Below, piece by piece: positions 51,927 to 61,361 of a stretch of DNA of 64,000 nt. The position numbers and the translations under genes were made by a program. Origin of the DNA: Planctomycetota bacterium (GTDB lineage: Bacteria > Planctomycetota > UBA8108 > UBA1146). The notes beneath the pieces were generated by a model. That model saw nothing but the letters and a program-made list of their open reading frames with translations, made no database searches and was not told the DNA's origin. Numbering within the stretch: position 1 is the stretch's first letter; every line of letters begins with the position of its first letter. The DNA lies in contig JADHSM010000004.1 of assembly GCA_016776905.1 (NCBI GenBank), positions 62,001 to 126,000 on the forward strand, given 5' to 3'.

Positions 51927-54900
51927 ATGCAAAACGGCGAGACTAACAATCGTTTTCAGGGGCGACTGGCAGGACTCGTAGATCCTGCTGATTCACAGAT
52001 TGTGGATGAGCACTTAGCACCGTTGCTCAGAGATTTTCTTGAGCAATATGATGCTGTATTGGATGAGTTGGATGATGAGAGCGTTCTCCGTCGATTAGCC
52101 GGAGATCTTCTCGCAACATTTAACCTGTTTTTGGATCGTTCCCGGGATCAGATTCTTGTGCGGATTTCTTCTGAGAAGAAAAGTGGACGAAAGTCTACGA
52201 GCACTTTTATCGATGTCGTATGCCAAGATCAGCCCTTTGTCGTAGATACCATTCAACTCATCTTGGAATGTAACTCTCTGGACGTAGTGAGCAAGCACTC
52301 TGCTAGTGCTCCAGTTGTTCGCGACGAGAATGGGCGTGTTGTCTCTATCGATGGGACTGCAACGGGTGCGGTTGACGAAATCATTTGTCACTTTGAAGTC
52401 GCACATACAAAAAAGACAACTGATTTGAGTGTTCTTCAGGGTGAGGTGCAGAACAGACTAGAGAAAGCATTCCTGGTCGTTCGAGATTACAAGAGAATGA
52501 AAGGTGTCCTTCTTGACTCCATCAGGAATATCAGGAAGTCGCCTTCGTTGGAATCGCAACCAGACCTTTTGGAAACTCGCGAGTTACTGGAATGGTTACT
52601 CCAAGATAATTTCGTCTTTTTCGGTGTCGAAAGAATGTCTCAAAGTGAGGATTCCGAATCAAATGTTTCACTACAGTTGGGTATTGCTTCTGAAGACGAG
52701 ACTGACAACGAATTGATCAAAAAGGCTGCGATCGGCCTGAAATCAGATGCTGCACCAGAAGGAATGCTCGTGTCCTTCAAGGGCTTTGGAGAGTCCCTCG
52801 TCCACCGGAAGGGAAAGATTGACCATTTCCTTCTTCGGGAAATCGGAGATGACGGCCAAGAGCAGTTCGTACACATCTGGGGACTCTTTACCTTTAAAGC
52901 TCTTCAGGTTCCAGGGAATCAAATTCCTTCGGTTCGTGGAAAGTTGGACTTGGTCGTTTCTCAGCATCCATTTCCACGGGGTGGGTTGCGTTTCAAATCC
53001 TACGAGACTGCCTTTAACTCGATTCCGGTAGAATTTCTGTTTGAAGCGGGAATCGCGAAAATCGAAGGCGTGATTCAGGCTATTCACTACGTGGAACGAT
53101 CGAGAGAAATCCACGGGCATATGGTGATAGAAGCTGATCGACGTAAAGGGCTCTACTTTCTGATAACACCTCGTGAGGGATATTCAGAAGAGCAGAGATC
53201 TCAAATCGAATCTATTCTCGTGGACATCACAGGAGCCAATTATTCTGATTCTCGATTCCATGTGGGTAAGCATGGAACTGTACTTCTCTCGTTCTTTCTG
53301 ACAGCCGCAAAAGCTTTGAAAGTTACGGAAGAAAATGAGATTCAGGAGAAGGTTCGTTTGCTCACCGGAACATGGTCAGAAAGATTACACCGTCATCTGG
53401 AAAAGGTAGAGGGTGTTGATTCCGAAGAGTTATTCTTACGATACAGAGATGCATTCCCTCGGGAATACCAAGTCTCTCACTCCCCGGAAGAAGCGTTTCT
53501 GGACGTGGAGTGTCTTGAAAAAGTACGAGCCCATTCCGGCCCAGAAGTGGCATTCAGTCTTTTTCGAAATGAAGGCGATGTCGAACGGAATTCGGCACGA
53601 ATCAGAATCTATCAACGAAAAAATCTACTGCTCTCTAAGACTCTGCCGATTCTCGATAAATTTGGCTTAAGCATCGTCGATCAAAATGCATACAAGGTGC
53701 GTCCAAATACAGGAGATGCCTTCACGATTGACACCTTTCAGGTTTACGGCATTTACGAGAACGATCATCCCCTCATTAAAAATAGGGACAACTTCCTTGA
53801 AGCGCTCTTGGCCATCTTTGAGGGAGAATCCAGTAGTGACGGTCTCGATCGCCTTGTGATAGAGGCTGGGTTGAACTATCGCGATGTTGACCTGATCCGT
53901 AATCAACTGCATTACATGCACCAACTTGGTCTTTCTACAACGGTTGCATTTGCTTCCGATACTCTTTGCCAACATACCGGTATTGCAGAGAGGCTTCTGG
54001 AATACTACTCCACCCGTTTTAATCACGGATTAGATTTATCTCTGGCTCAACGGAAGAGTAATTCGGAAGAGATTCTGGAGGATATCCAGAGAAGATTGAT
54101 TGAGGTGAGATCGAGTGCACAGGATCAGTTCCTTCGGAAAATCGTTGGAATCTTTGAATCCACTTTACGAACAACTCGATATTTGAATAACGACGTTGCC
54201 TTGCAGTCCTACAAATACGATTCCTCGCGTCTTCCGATGGGGCCACAGCCCCGGCCATGGAGAGAAATCTATGTGCATCACCCGGAAGTCGAGGGCGTTC
54301 ACCTTCGAGGTGGCCCCCTCGCTCGAGGCGGACTCCGCTGGTCTGATCGAGTGACCGATTTCAGGACGGAAGTTTATGGTCTGCAGCAGACCCAAATGGT
54401 CAAAAATGTTTTGATCGTACCGGTGGGGGCTAAGGGTGGATTTATTCTTCGACAGCCCGAAGCCAATCGTCAGCAACGTCGAGACCAAGCCGATCGCGTC
54501 TACCGTATCTTTATTGAAGGATTATTGAAGATCACGGATAACGTCGTCGACGCAGCCGTGAAGCATCCTGAAAATGTTATTTGCTGGGATGGTGAGGATC
54601 CTTACCTGGTAGTTGCTGCTGATAAAGGCACTGCTCACCTCTCCGATACTGCAAATGAGATATCAGAGAAGCATGGCTTTTGGCTAGAAGATGCTTTCGC
54701 CTCTGGAGGCAAGCATGGTTACGACCACAAAGAACTGGCCATTACGGCACGGGGAGCGTGGGAAGAAGCTAAAATCCATTTCCGCCACCTCGGAATTGAG
54801 CAAGAGAGTCAAGCCTACTCCGTCGTGGGTATCGGCGACATGAGTGGAGATGTATTCGGAAATGGATTGTTGTTAGCGCGTCGGGGAAAATTGCTCGCGG

Positions 54901-56714
54901 CCTTTAATCACCTCCATATTTTCATCGATCCTAATCCGGATGTGGAAATCGCTTACGAGGAGAGAAAAAGAGTCTTTGAGCTCGGGCGTTCGAATTGGTC
55001 AGACTATAATGCTGACCTTCTCTCCGAAGGGGGTGGGATTTTCGACCGCACCCAAAAGAGTCTCGAGCTGTCGGAACTTTCACGAGAGCTTCTTCAGCTT
55101 CCTGTCAAAGGCGATTTCAATCCAGAACAAGTCATCCAGGCCATACTCAAAATGCCTGTCGATATGATTTTTAATGGTGGAATCGGAACCTACATCCGAG
55201 CAGACCAAGAGCGCGATCAGGATGTCGGTGATCCTGCGAATAGCGCATGCCGAATACCGGCTTCAGCTGTTCGTTCCAAGATGGTGGTCGAAGGTGGAAA
55301 CCTAGGAGTCACCCCACAAGGTCGTATTCAAATATCTCGTCAAGGAACTTTGATCAACACCGACTTTGTTGATAACTCTGGCGGTGTTGACTGCTCTGAC
55401 CATGAAGTGAACCTGAAGACACTACTTTCCCAAGAAGTTCGATCTCGTCGAATCGGTTTTGATGAACGAAATCAGATTCTCGAAAATGTTCAGGAAGATG
55501 TTTGTGAACTCGTCCTCTCTAACAATAGAGATCAGGGTTTGCTCCTTGGCCTAGACGAAATAAGAAGTCACTCTGATCCATTCTCATTCGAAAGAATCAT
55601 TTCGGTTCTCGAAGATCGTGGCTTCATTAATCGTGTTGAGCAGTCACTTCCTACTCCTGAAGAGTTGGCTCAACGTCATGCTGAGGGACACTCCTTGACG
55701 CGCCCTGAGCTGGCCGTGATCGCCGCACACTCTAAAATGGATGTTTATCAGCGATTACTGCAACAACCAGAAGGCAGGGTTGCTGAAGAGAGAATGCTCT
55801 TTGAGTATTTCCCAGAACAGATTCGTCAGCGCTTCCCAGAAGCGATTCGAAGTCACCAATTGCGCAGAGAAATAGCGATGACTGTGATCACAAACAGAGT
55901 GATCAATCGCGCCGGTTCTTCCTTTTTCTTGGACATGGAGCGAGAAACGGGAAGATCCGTGGGACACGTGGCTCAGTCTTATCTCGTTGCGGATGATCTG
56001 GTGGGTGCGGAATCGATGCGAAAGGGAATCCACTCATTGACGCAGATCGACGCGGATGTGATCGACACCGCGCTCGTGAGGATCGAGGAGTGCCTCCGTA
56101 GGGCTGCTGCATGGTTGCTCAGTACTCATGACGACGATCGTCTCGGACGGATCGAATCATTGATCTCTGAAGGCGTGAGCCCCCTCCAGGAGTACGAGGA
56201 GTCGATCCCGGGTTGCCTCGCGGTTCCAGAGCAGGATCGTTTCAATAATTATGTGACACAGGCGATGGAGAGTGGATTTCCTCTCGACCTCGCGACTCGG
56301 TTGGCGAAATTCGAATATCTCACTGCAGGAGTTCGAATTCTCGACGTGAGCAATACTTCTGGGCTCAAAGTGGAAACTGTAGCCCGTGTGTATTACTTGC
56401 TCGGAAACGAGAGTGGCTTGCACCCGTTGGTCAGAAAGTGTGACGAATCGGTCTTCTCTGGCCGTTGGGATTCACTCTCAATGCGAATCCTCAGAAACAC
56501 GATCCTTGACGGCCTTTGGGCATTGGTGGCTAGAATATGTGAATCTTCGAAAGATTCTGACTCCATAAGCTGGATCGAAGAAAGCGTCGAAGCTCAAAGA
56601 TCGAGGCCTAGTTTCAGAGCGCTTGAATCAGATATTCGCAGGATTGGTTCAGAAGAGTTGAGTATCGCTTCAGTACAGGTACTGAGTGTGAGATTCCGTA
56701 GGTTGGTGGAGTAA
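51927..56714 (+). CDS. Large NAD-specific glutamate dehydrogenase (L_180 class)
   Basis: A 1595-residue enzyme of the 180-kDa GDH class, which oxidatively deaminates glutamate to 2-oxoglutarate with NAD. The ~700-residue N-terminal regulatory region includes ACT-like segments; the catalytic core around residues 760-1150 shows HHPEVEGVHLRGGPLARGGL, RWSDRVTDFRTEV, QMVKNVLIVPVGAKGGFIL, FASGGKHGYDHKE and the NAD-binding VVGIGDMSGDVFGNG. An additional helical C-terminal region completes the class. It feeds amino-acid carbon into the TCA cycle. GGGGGA precedes the ATG. The CDF transporter gene follows after 10 bp. Confidence 0.96.
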   Translation: MQNGETNNRFQGRLAGLVDPADSQIVDEHLAPLLRDFLEQYDAVLDELDDESVLRRLAGDLLATFNLFLDRSRDQILVRISSEKKSGRKSTSTFIDVVCQDQPFVVDTIQLILECNSLDVVSKHSASAPVVRDENGRVVSIDGTATGAVDEIICHFEVAHTKKTTDLSVLQGEVQNRLEKAFLVVRDYKRMKGVLLDSIRNIRKSPSLESQPDLLETRELLEWLLQDNFVFFGVERMSQSEDSESNVSLQLGIASEDETDNELIKKAAIGLKSDAAPEGMLVSFKGFGESLVHRKGKIDHFLLREIGDDGQEQFVHIWGLFTFKALQVPGNQIPSVRGKLDLVVSQHPFPRGGLRFKSYETAFNSIPVEFLFEAGIAKIEGVIQAIHYVERSREIHGHMVIEADRRKGLYFLITPREGYSEEQRSQIESILVDITGANYSDSRFHVGKHGTVLLSFFLTAAKALKVTEENEIQEKVRLLTGTWSERLHRHLEKVEGVDSEELFLRYRDAFPREYQVSHSPEEAFLDVECLEKVRAHSGPEVAFSLFRNEGDVERNSARIRIYQRKNLLLSKTLPILDKFGLSIVDQNAYKVRPNTGDAFTIDTFQVYGIYENDHPLIKNRDNFLEALLAIFEGESSSDGLDRLVIEAGLNYRDVDLIRNQLHYMHQLGLSTTVAFASDTLCQHTGIAERLLEYYSTRFNHGLDLSLAQRKSNSEEILEDIQRRLIEVRSSAQDQFLRKIVGIFESTLRTTRYLNNDVALQSYKYDSSRLPMGPQPRPWREIYVHHPEVEGVHLRGGPLARGGLRWSDRVTDFRTEVYGLQQTQMVKNVLIVPVGAKGGFILRQPEANRQQRRDQADRVYRIFIEGLLKITDNVVDAAVKHPENVICWDGEDPYLVVAADKGTAHLSDTANEISEKHGFWLEDAFASGGKHGYDHKELAITARGAWEEAKIHFRHLGIEQESQAYSVVGIGDMSGDVFGNGLLLARRGKLLAAFNHLHIFIDPNPDVEIAYEERKRVFELGRSNWSDYNADLLSEGGGIFDRTQKSLELSELSRELLQLPVKGDFNPEQVIQAILKMPVDMIFNGGIGTYIRADQERDQDVGDPANSACRIPASAVRSKMVVEGGNLGVTPQGRIQISRQGTLINTDFVDNSGGVDCSDHEVNLKTLLSQEVRSRRIGFDERNQILENVQEDVCELVLSNNRDQGLLLGLDEIRSHSDPFSFERIISVLEDRGFINRVEQSLPTPEELAQRHAEGHSLTRPELAVIAAHSKMDVYQRLLQQPEGRVAEERMLFEYFPEQIRQRFPEAIRSHQLRREIAMTVITNRVINRAGSSFFLDMERETGRSVGHVAQSYLVADDLVGAESMRKGIHSLTQIDADVIDTALVRIEECLRRAAAWLLSTHDDDRLGRIESLISEGVSPLQEYEESIPGCLAVPEQDRFNNYVTQAMESGFPLDLATRLAKFEYLTAGVRILDVSNTSGLKVETVARVYYLLGNESGLHPLVRKCDESVFSGRWDSLSMRILRNTILDGLWALVARICESSKDSDSISWIEESVEAQRSRPSFRALESDIRRIGSEELSIASVQVLSVRFRRLVE

Positions 56715-56724
56715 GGGGACCGTT

Positions 56725-57618
56725 TTGTCTGCAAGTTCCAGGGAAGTCTCAAGAGTCCTCTGGGGAACACTATTGGCTAACCTTTTGGTGGCAATAGGCA
56801 AATTGGTCTATGGATATTCGAGTGGAATGTTGTCTGTGATAGCAGACGGCTATCACTCATTGTTGGATGCCTCTTCGAATATTGTGGGTTTGATAGGCTT
56901 TCGACTTTCCATCGCTCCTCCAGACGATGATCACCATTACGGACATCACAAGTTTGAGATTTTCTCTGCGATGGGGATCTCTTTATTGCTGTTTATTGCA
57001 GCATTTAACATTCTTCAAGCTTCTTTTCAGCGCTGGATGTCTCCAGAGCCTTTGGATCCGCACCCGTCCGGGTATTTGATTCTGGGTTTGACCATCTTCG
57101 TCACATTTTTTATCCACCGCTGGCAGAAGCGTAGAGCAGAAGTGCTCGATAGCGCCATCTTGCTGGCAGACAGTGAACATACGAAAGCCGACTTCTTAGG
57201 GTCTCTCGGGGCCATGATCGCTTTAGCCGCCGTTCGTCACGGCTTTCCTGAAGTCGATTTTTTGGTCGCACTTCTCATTGGGCTCGTGATTGCGCGATCA
57301 GGGTTTCGTATCGCGTTGCAATCCGCTGGAGTTCTTGCTGATCGAGCACCCATTTCTGCAGATTCATTGATCTCTATCGCTCAAGAGTTTTCTTCCGTGA
57401 AGCATGTGCACAGTGTGAGGAGTAGAGGTTTTGGTAGTGGGGTCTTTGTGGATATGAGTATTCAGTTAGATCCAGAACTCAGTCTCGATGCTGCCCATGA
57501 CATTGTTCACTTGGTCGAAGACCAAATCAGATCAAAAATCCCGGAGGTTCACGACCTCGTTATTCATGCCGAACCCTACTACAAACCTAAAGAGCGCAGA
57601 TCCAGCGAGCGATCCTAA
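56725..57618 (+). CDS. Cation diffusion facilitator family metal transporter
   Basis: A 297-residue inner-membrane metal/proton antiporter. Six transmembrane helices are expected; helix 2 carries the metal-site pattern SVIADGYHSLLDASSNIVGL, followed by DDDHHYGHHKFE, and helix 5 has DSEHTKADFLGSLGAM. The C-terminal cytosolic domain (about 205-285) includes VKHVHSVRSRGFGSGVFVDM and HDIVHLVEDQIRSKIPEVHD. The usual cargo is Zn, Fe, Co or Mn. The start is TTG with AAGGGGA upstream. It lies 10 bp after the glutamate dehydrogenase gene and overlaps the convergent antiporter by four bases. Confidence 0.94.
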   Translation: MSASSREVSRVLWGTLLANLLVAIGKLVYGYSSGMLSVIADGYHSLLDASSNIVGLIGFRLSIAPPDDDHHYGHHKFEIFSAMGISLLLFIAAFNILQASFQRWMSPEPLDPHPSGYLILGLTIFVTFFIHRWQKRRAEVLDSAILLADSEHTKADFLGSLGAMIALAAVRHGFPEVDFLVALLIGLVIARSGFRIALQSAGVLADRAPISADSLISIAQEFSSVKHVHSVRSRGFGSGVFVDMSIQLDPELSLDAAHDIVHLVEDQIRSKIPEVHDLVIHAEPYYKPKERRSSERS

Positions 57619-58577
57619 ACCACTTCCCCCAAGAGCCAGGCACTGTAAACAAGAAGCAGCACTATTCCGTAGGTCCGAAGTGCTAGTTTCCCCTTCAGGA
57701 CTCCCTGCAGCAGGAGTAGCGACATCGTTAAGCCGGTCATTACCCACAAGTCGATGCGGAGGAGTTCGGTATCCATGGGGAGGGGGGCGATCAGTGTCGC
57801 AGCCCCCACGATTCCCAAGGTATTGAAAATATTTGATCCCAGTATATTTCCCAATGCGATATGAGTGGATCCTTTTCGCAGCGCTGATATGGAAGCGAAC
57901 AACTCGGGCGCTCCAGTTCCTGCAGCGACAACAGTGAGGCCTATCGTGGTTTCGCTAGCACCTAAGAGTCTCGCCAGATCACTTGCTCCCTGGACAAGAA
58001 ATTCAGCACCGATCCAAAGCCCGATCATGCCCGCGGAAAGTGTGAGGTAAGCCCAACGAGAATTTTTGGAGTCGATGAATTCTTCAAGATCCGAGTTTAC
58101 GGATTGGGAGCGCCCTCTTTTATAGTTAAGAACCATGACGAGCAGAAAGAGTGTTAGCAGAAACAAGCCATGTTGAATGGTCAGAATCGAAATCGAATTG
58201 TCTGATAATGCCCAATACAGCGTGCCAAGAAAAATGAAGGTGAGGAGATTAAGCACATAGGATTCTGCCTTTCCTCCGACGAGTCCTTTTTGATGTTTCC
58301 AGATAAAGATGACTCCGAGGACGACCCCGATATTGAAGATGTTACTTCCAAGTACGTTTCCGACCGTGAGTCCGGAACTATCTTCCATTTGCGCAAGGAC
58401 CGCAACTACGAGTTCTGGCAAGGAAGTGCCAGCAGCGACCACTGTCGTTCCGATGAAGAGAGGTGAGACTCGCCACCGAAGTCCGAGGTTTACGGCGGCT
58501 GAGATCAGTTTGTCTCCGGCGATCATAAGAATGAAAATGCCGAGAGCCAGACTGCCTGAAGAAGAGAGCCAGTCCAT
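57615..58577 (-). CDS. YrbG-like calcium/sodium antiporter (CaCA family)
   Basis: A 320-residue membrane protein with two homologous halves of about five helices. The ion-binding alpha repeats are clear: GTTVVAAGTSLPELVVAVLA with NVLGSNIFNIGVVLG in the first half, and GLTVVAAGTGAPELFASISA with NILGSNIFNTLGIVG in the second. It exchanges Na/Ca across the inner membrane by family inference. It follows mlaD by 9 bp on the same strand, the same neighbourhood as yrbG in E. coli, and closes the mla gene set. Confidence 0.93.
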   Translation of the reverse strand: MDWLSSSGSLALGIFILMIAGDKLISAAVNLGLRWRVSPLFIGTTVVAAGTSLPELVVAVLAQMEDSSGLTVGNVLGSNIFNIGVVLGVIFIWKHQKGLVGGKAESYVLNLLTFIFLGTLYWALSDNSISILTIQHGLFLLTLFLLVMVLNYKRGRSQSVNSDLEEFIDSKNSRWAYLTLSAGMIGLWIGAEFLVQGASDLARLLGASETTIGLTVVAAGTGAPELFASISALRKGSTHIALGNILGSNIFNTLGIVGAATLIAPLPMDTELLRIDLWVMTGLTMSLLLLQGVLKGKLALRTYGIVLLLVYSAWLLGEVV

Positions 58578-58586
58578 CGTTAACCT

Positions 58587-59729
58587 TTAGAAGGGGGAGA
58601 AGAGAATACTGAAGAATGCGGTGACAGGTTCTTGTTCACGCAGATCTTCTGTTGAATCTCGCAGAAGTGTCAAAGTTTGACGGGCTTCATTGAACAGACT
58701 GGGATCCTTGATGAGATTGTAGAGAGTTCCGGGTCCTTCATTAATGTTGTTGCTGATGGTTTTTATAGCAGCAATAGAAGAAGACAAATCGTCAGCAAGA
58801 TTTTTACTGTGCAGTAACCTCGCCAAGAGACCCATGCCTTCAGGTCCTAGTTGCTCACTGGCATTTTTGAAGTCGCTTGAGATGTCGATCCATGCTTGAG
58901 CGAAATCTGGATCGTTAATCGCACGGCCTAGCAACCCTTTGGCTTGGTAGATGTTGTCCATGGATTCGGAGAGCTGTGTTATGAACGACCGCACTTCGGA
59001 ACGAGTTTTTTCGTCATTGAGAATCAAGCCGAGGGTTCCTTCCCCAGCAGATATTTTCCCCATTTCGGTATCCATATTAGTGAGGAGTCGATTGAATCGA
59101 ATCTGTTGATCAGACCCTTCACGGATGACGGACCCCATGATGCCTTCTCCGTCTCTCAGCGATTGGGTGAGAGACTCGAGGTTTTCAACGGTATTCAGGA
59201 ACTGCTTTTTTGCATCCGCACTCGTAAGAAGGCCTCCAAAGATTCCTTCACCAGAATCGAGCTTTTGGAGCAAGCTTGCGAGAGAATCGAGCCCGCTTTC
59301 AATACTTTCTTTGGTATTGTTGAGGAGATCCCCAACCTCTCCCAGAACGTCTCCTCCGGCAAGACCTCTGAGGTTGTCGATAGGAATGAGAGCTCCTGTA
59401 CCGGGTGTGTAGCGCAAGTAGGATCCACCTAGAGCACTCGCGGGAAGTACTTTAAATTCATATCCCTCGCGTGGATTCAGTTCTTGAGCGAGAATCACAG
59501 TGGCTACTGCGAGACCTCGCTTTTGATCGAGAACGATTTCGTCGACGACCCCTGCTCTGAGACCTCGGACTCTCACCGGATCACCAGATTTCATTCCGGA
59601 GACGTCTTCGAATCCCACTTGTAGTTCCAACGAGGATCCCGATGGGAACTCTTGCATGACAAAGGTGAGACCTCCGACGAGAGCCAGAGCGATGATGAAA
59701 ATACTACCAACGATGAAATCGCGAGTCAT
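58587..59729 (-). CDS. mlaD: MCE-domain lipid-transport protein MlaD-like
   Basis: A 380-residue protein with an N-terminal transmembrane helix (FIVGSIFIIALALVGGLTFV) and an MCE domain near residues 33-110 (LQVGFEDVSGMKSGDPVRVR, GLRAGVVDEIVLD). The ~260-residue C-terminal part is helical and Gly/Glu-rich (GEGIFGGLLTSADAKKQFLN, EGTLGLILNDEKTRSEVRSF) and is much longer than E. coli MlaD. It probably forms the periplasmic hexameric ring that receives lipids from or for the outer membrane. Its start overlaps the mlaF stop by four bases. Confidence 0.92.
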   Translation of the reverse strand: MTRDFIVGSIFIIALALVGGLTFVMQEFPSGSSLELQVGFEDVSGMKSGDPVRVRGLRAGVVDEIVLDQKRGLAVATVILAQELNPREGYEFKVLPASALGGSYLRYTPGTGALIPIDNLRGLAGGDVLGEVGDLLNNTKESIESGLDSLASLLQKLDSGEGIFGGLLTSADAKKQFLNTVENLESLTQSLRDGEGIMGSVIREGSDQQIRFNRLLTNMDTEMGKISAGEGTLGLILNDEKTRSEVRSFITQLSESMDNIYQAKGLLGRAINDPDFAQAWIDISSDFKNASEQLGPEGMGLLARLLHSKNLADDLSSSIAAIKTISNNINEGPGTLYNLIKDPSLFNEARQTLTLLRDSTEDLREQEPVTAFFSILFSPF

Positions 59730-60517
59730 GTTGCCTCGTTTCCGTTCTCTTCAGAATCACAAACACCATCGATAGCTCCCTGTGTGAGGGGGCCTTTGAT
59801 TTTTCCGTCAAGAAACTGTTGAACAGCTTCGTCTGCGGAATTCCGGATCTCTTCGACAGTACCGAGGGAACGTATTTTTCCCTCATGCAGCAGTGCGATT
59901 CGATCCGCTACTTCAAATGCGGAATGCATGTCATGTGTGACAAGTACTTGTGTAATGCCACTCGATTTTAAGCGATTAACGAGTCGATTGATGATGCTGG
60001 AGGAAATCGGGTCCAGCCCGGAGGTCGGTTCATCATGTAGGACGATCTCTGGGCGAGAAATTAAAGCTCTCGCTAGACCCGCTCGCTTTCTCATTCCGCC
60101 GGAAATCTCCGAGGGGAATTTGTCAGCGTGGAAATCCAATTCGACTTCTTTAAGAACTTCCTGGACTCGATCATTGATTTCAGAAGTTGGAGTTTTACCA
60201 AATTCCTTCAAGGGAAGTGCGACATTCTCTTCAACGGTGAGCCAATTGAGAAGTGCTCCATCTTGAAAGAGATAGCCTACTTTGCTTCGGACATATTTGA
60301 GCTCTTCTTCAGAATGTCCCGAGATCTCTTTCCCGAGAACCTCCACCCGTCCACCGTCTGGCGTCATCAGTCCTACGATATGTCGCAGTGTGACACTTTT
60401 TCCGGTCCCTGAGCGGCCGAGGAGAACCAGTGTCTCTCCTGTTTCAATTTGGAGATCGAGGCCATTGAGAATCGCCTTTCCGCCCAGAATCTTCGTGAGG
60501 TTTTCTAATATAATCAT
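59726..60517 (-). CDS. mlaF: Mla ABC transporter ATP-binding protein
   Basis: A 263-residue ATPase with Walker A GRSGTGKSV, the Q-loop in VGYLFQDGALLNWLTV, signature SGGMRKRAGLARAL, Walker B PEIVLHDEPTSGLDP and H-loop VTHDMHSAFEV. The SGGMRKR signature is typical of MlaF. The start at 60517 is preferred because its ATG overlaps the mlaE stop as ATGA; an ATG at 60532 would add five residues. It powers lipid movement with MlaE and MlaD. Confidence 0.95.
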   Translation of the reverse strand: MIILENLTKILGGKAILNGLDLQIETGETLVLLGRSGTGKSVTLRHIVGLMTPDGGRVEVLGKEISGHSEEELKYVRSKVGYLFQDGALLNWLTVEENVALPLKEFGKTPTSEINDRVQEVLKEVELDFHADKFPSEISGGMRKRAGLARALISRPEIVLHDEPTSGLDPISSSIINRLVNRLKSSGITQVLVTHDMHSAFEVADRIALLHEGKIRSLGTVEEIRNSADEAVQQFLDGKIKGPLTQGAIDGVCDSEENGNEAT

Positions 60518-61293
60518 GAGAGGTATACCCATGAGAGATAGTAGCCCTGAATGATCACGAGTAGGAATGTAATCACGACTGCACGACGTGCGGCTTCTCC
60601 GACTCCCGTCGCGCCTCCCTTTGTAAGGAGGCCTTGGGTGGCGCCTACCGTAGCGATCGTGATGCCGAATACGACCGATTTAATCAATCCGATATACACA
60701 TCTCCGGTCGAAAGGTTTTCCAGAGCATCATTCGAAAATGCGATCCAAGTCACACCGAAATTATTGGCGGCAACGATGCTGGCTCCGAGAATCCCGATGA
60801 ACCCGGCAAAGATTGTCATGACGGGGGTGATCAGAGTCAGTGCGACTAGGCGTGGAAGAACCAAAAACCTAATCGGAGAAATGGACATGATACGCAGCGC
60901 GTCGATTTCTTCTGAAACGCGCATGGTTCCGATCTCTGCGGCAATACCGCTACCAAGGCTCGCTGTGAGAATGAGAGCTGTCATAAACGGGCCCATCTCG
61001 CGAATCATAGAGATGGCCACGATTCTACCGATGAGATTTTCTTGGCCGAGTGAGGCGAGTGAATCTCCGCCGTTCAAGGCGAGTATCATTCCTGTAAACA
61101 ACGCGACGACCGCGGTGACAGTGAACGATCCTAAGCAGTAGGTGAAGCATAGGTCGAGACAATCCCTCAGTCTTCTTCGACTGAAGAGATGAGGGAGGCT
61201 GAGAATCGTTCTCGCGAGAAGAACGAGACCATATCCTGTGGTTTCGGCACTACGTCCGAGAAAGCCACCTAGGGCCTGTATCCAGCCCGTCAT
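60514..61293 (-). CDS. mlaE: Mla ABC transporter permease
   Basis: A 259-residue inner-membrane permease, equal in length to E. coli MlaE. Hallmarks are FTGMILALNGGDSLASLGQE, SMIREMGPFMTALILTASLG, SGIAAEIGTMRVSEEIDALR and a late GLIKSVVFGITIATVGATQG, with about five helices. TGGAG lies just before ATG 61293; a longer start at 61389 would overlap the preceding gene by 28 bp and is not supported. It forms the membrane core of the lipid transporter with MlaF and MlaD. Confidence 0.94.
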   Translation of the reverse strand: MTGWIQALGGFLGRSAETTGYGLVLLARTILSLPHLFSRRRLRDCLDLCFTYCLGSFTVTAVVALFTGMILALNGGDSLASLGQENLIGRIVAISMIREMGPFMTALILTASLGSGIAAEIGTMRVSEEIDALRIMSISPIRFLVLPRLVALTLITPVMTIFAGFIGILGASIVAANNFGVTWIAFSNDALENLSTGDVYIGLIKSVVFGITIATVGATQGLLTKGGATGVGEAARRAVVITFLLVIIQGYYLSWVYLS

Positions 61294-61361
61294 TATTCTC
61301 CATTTCCCACGACCCGATAGAGTCGGTTCCCCTTTGAACTCCCAAGCCTGAAGTGAGGTGT

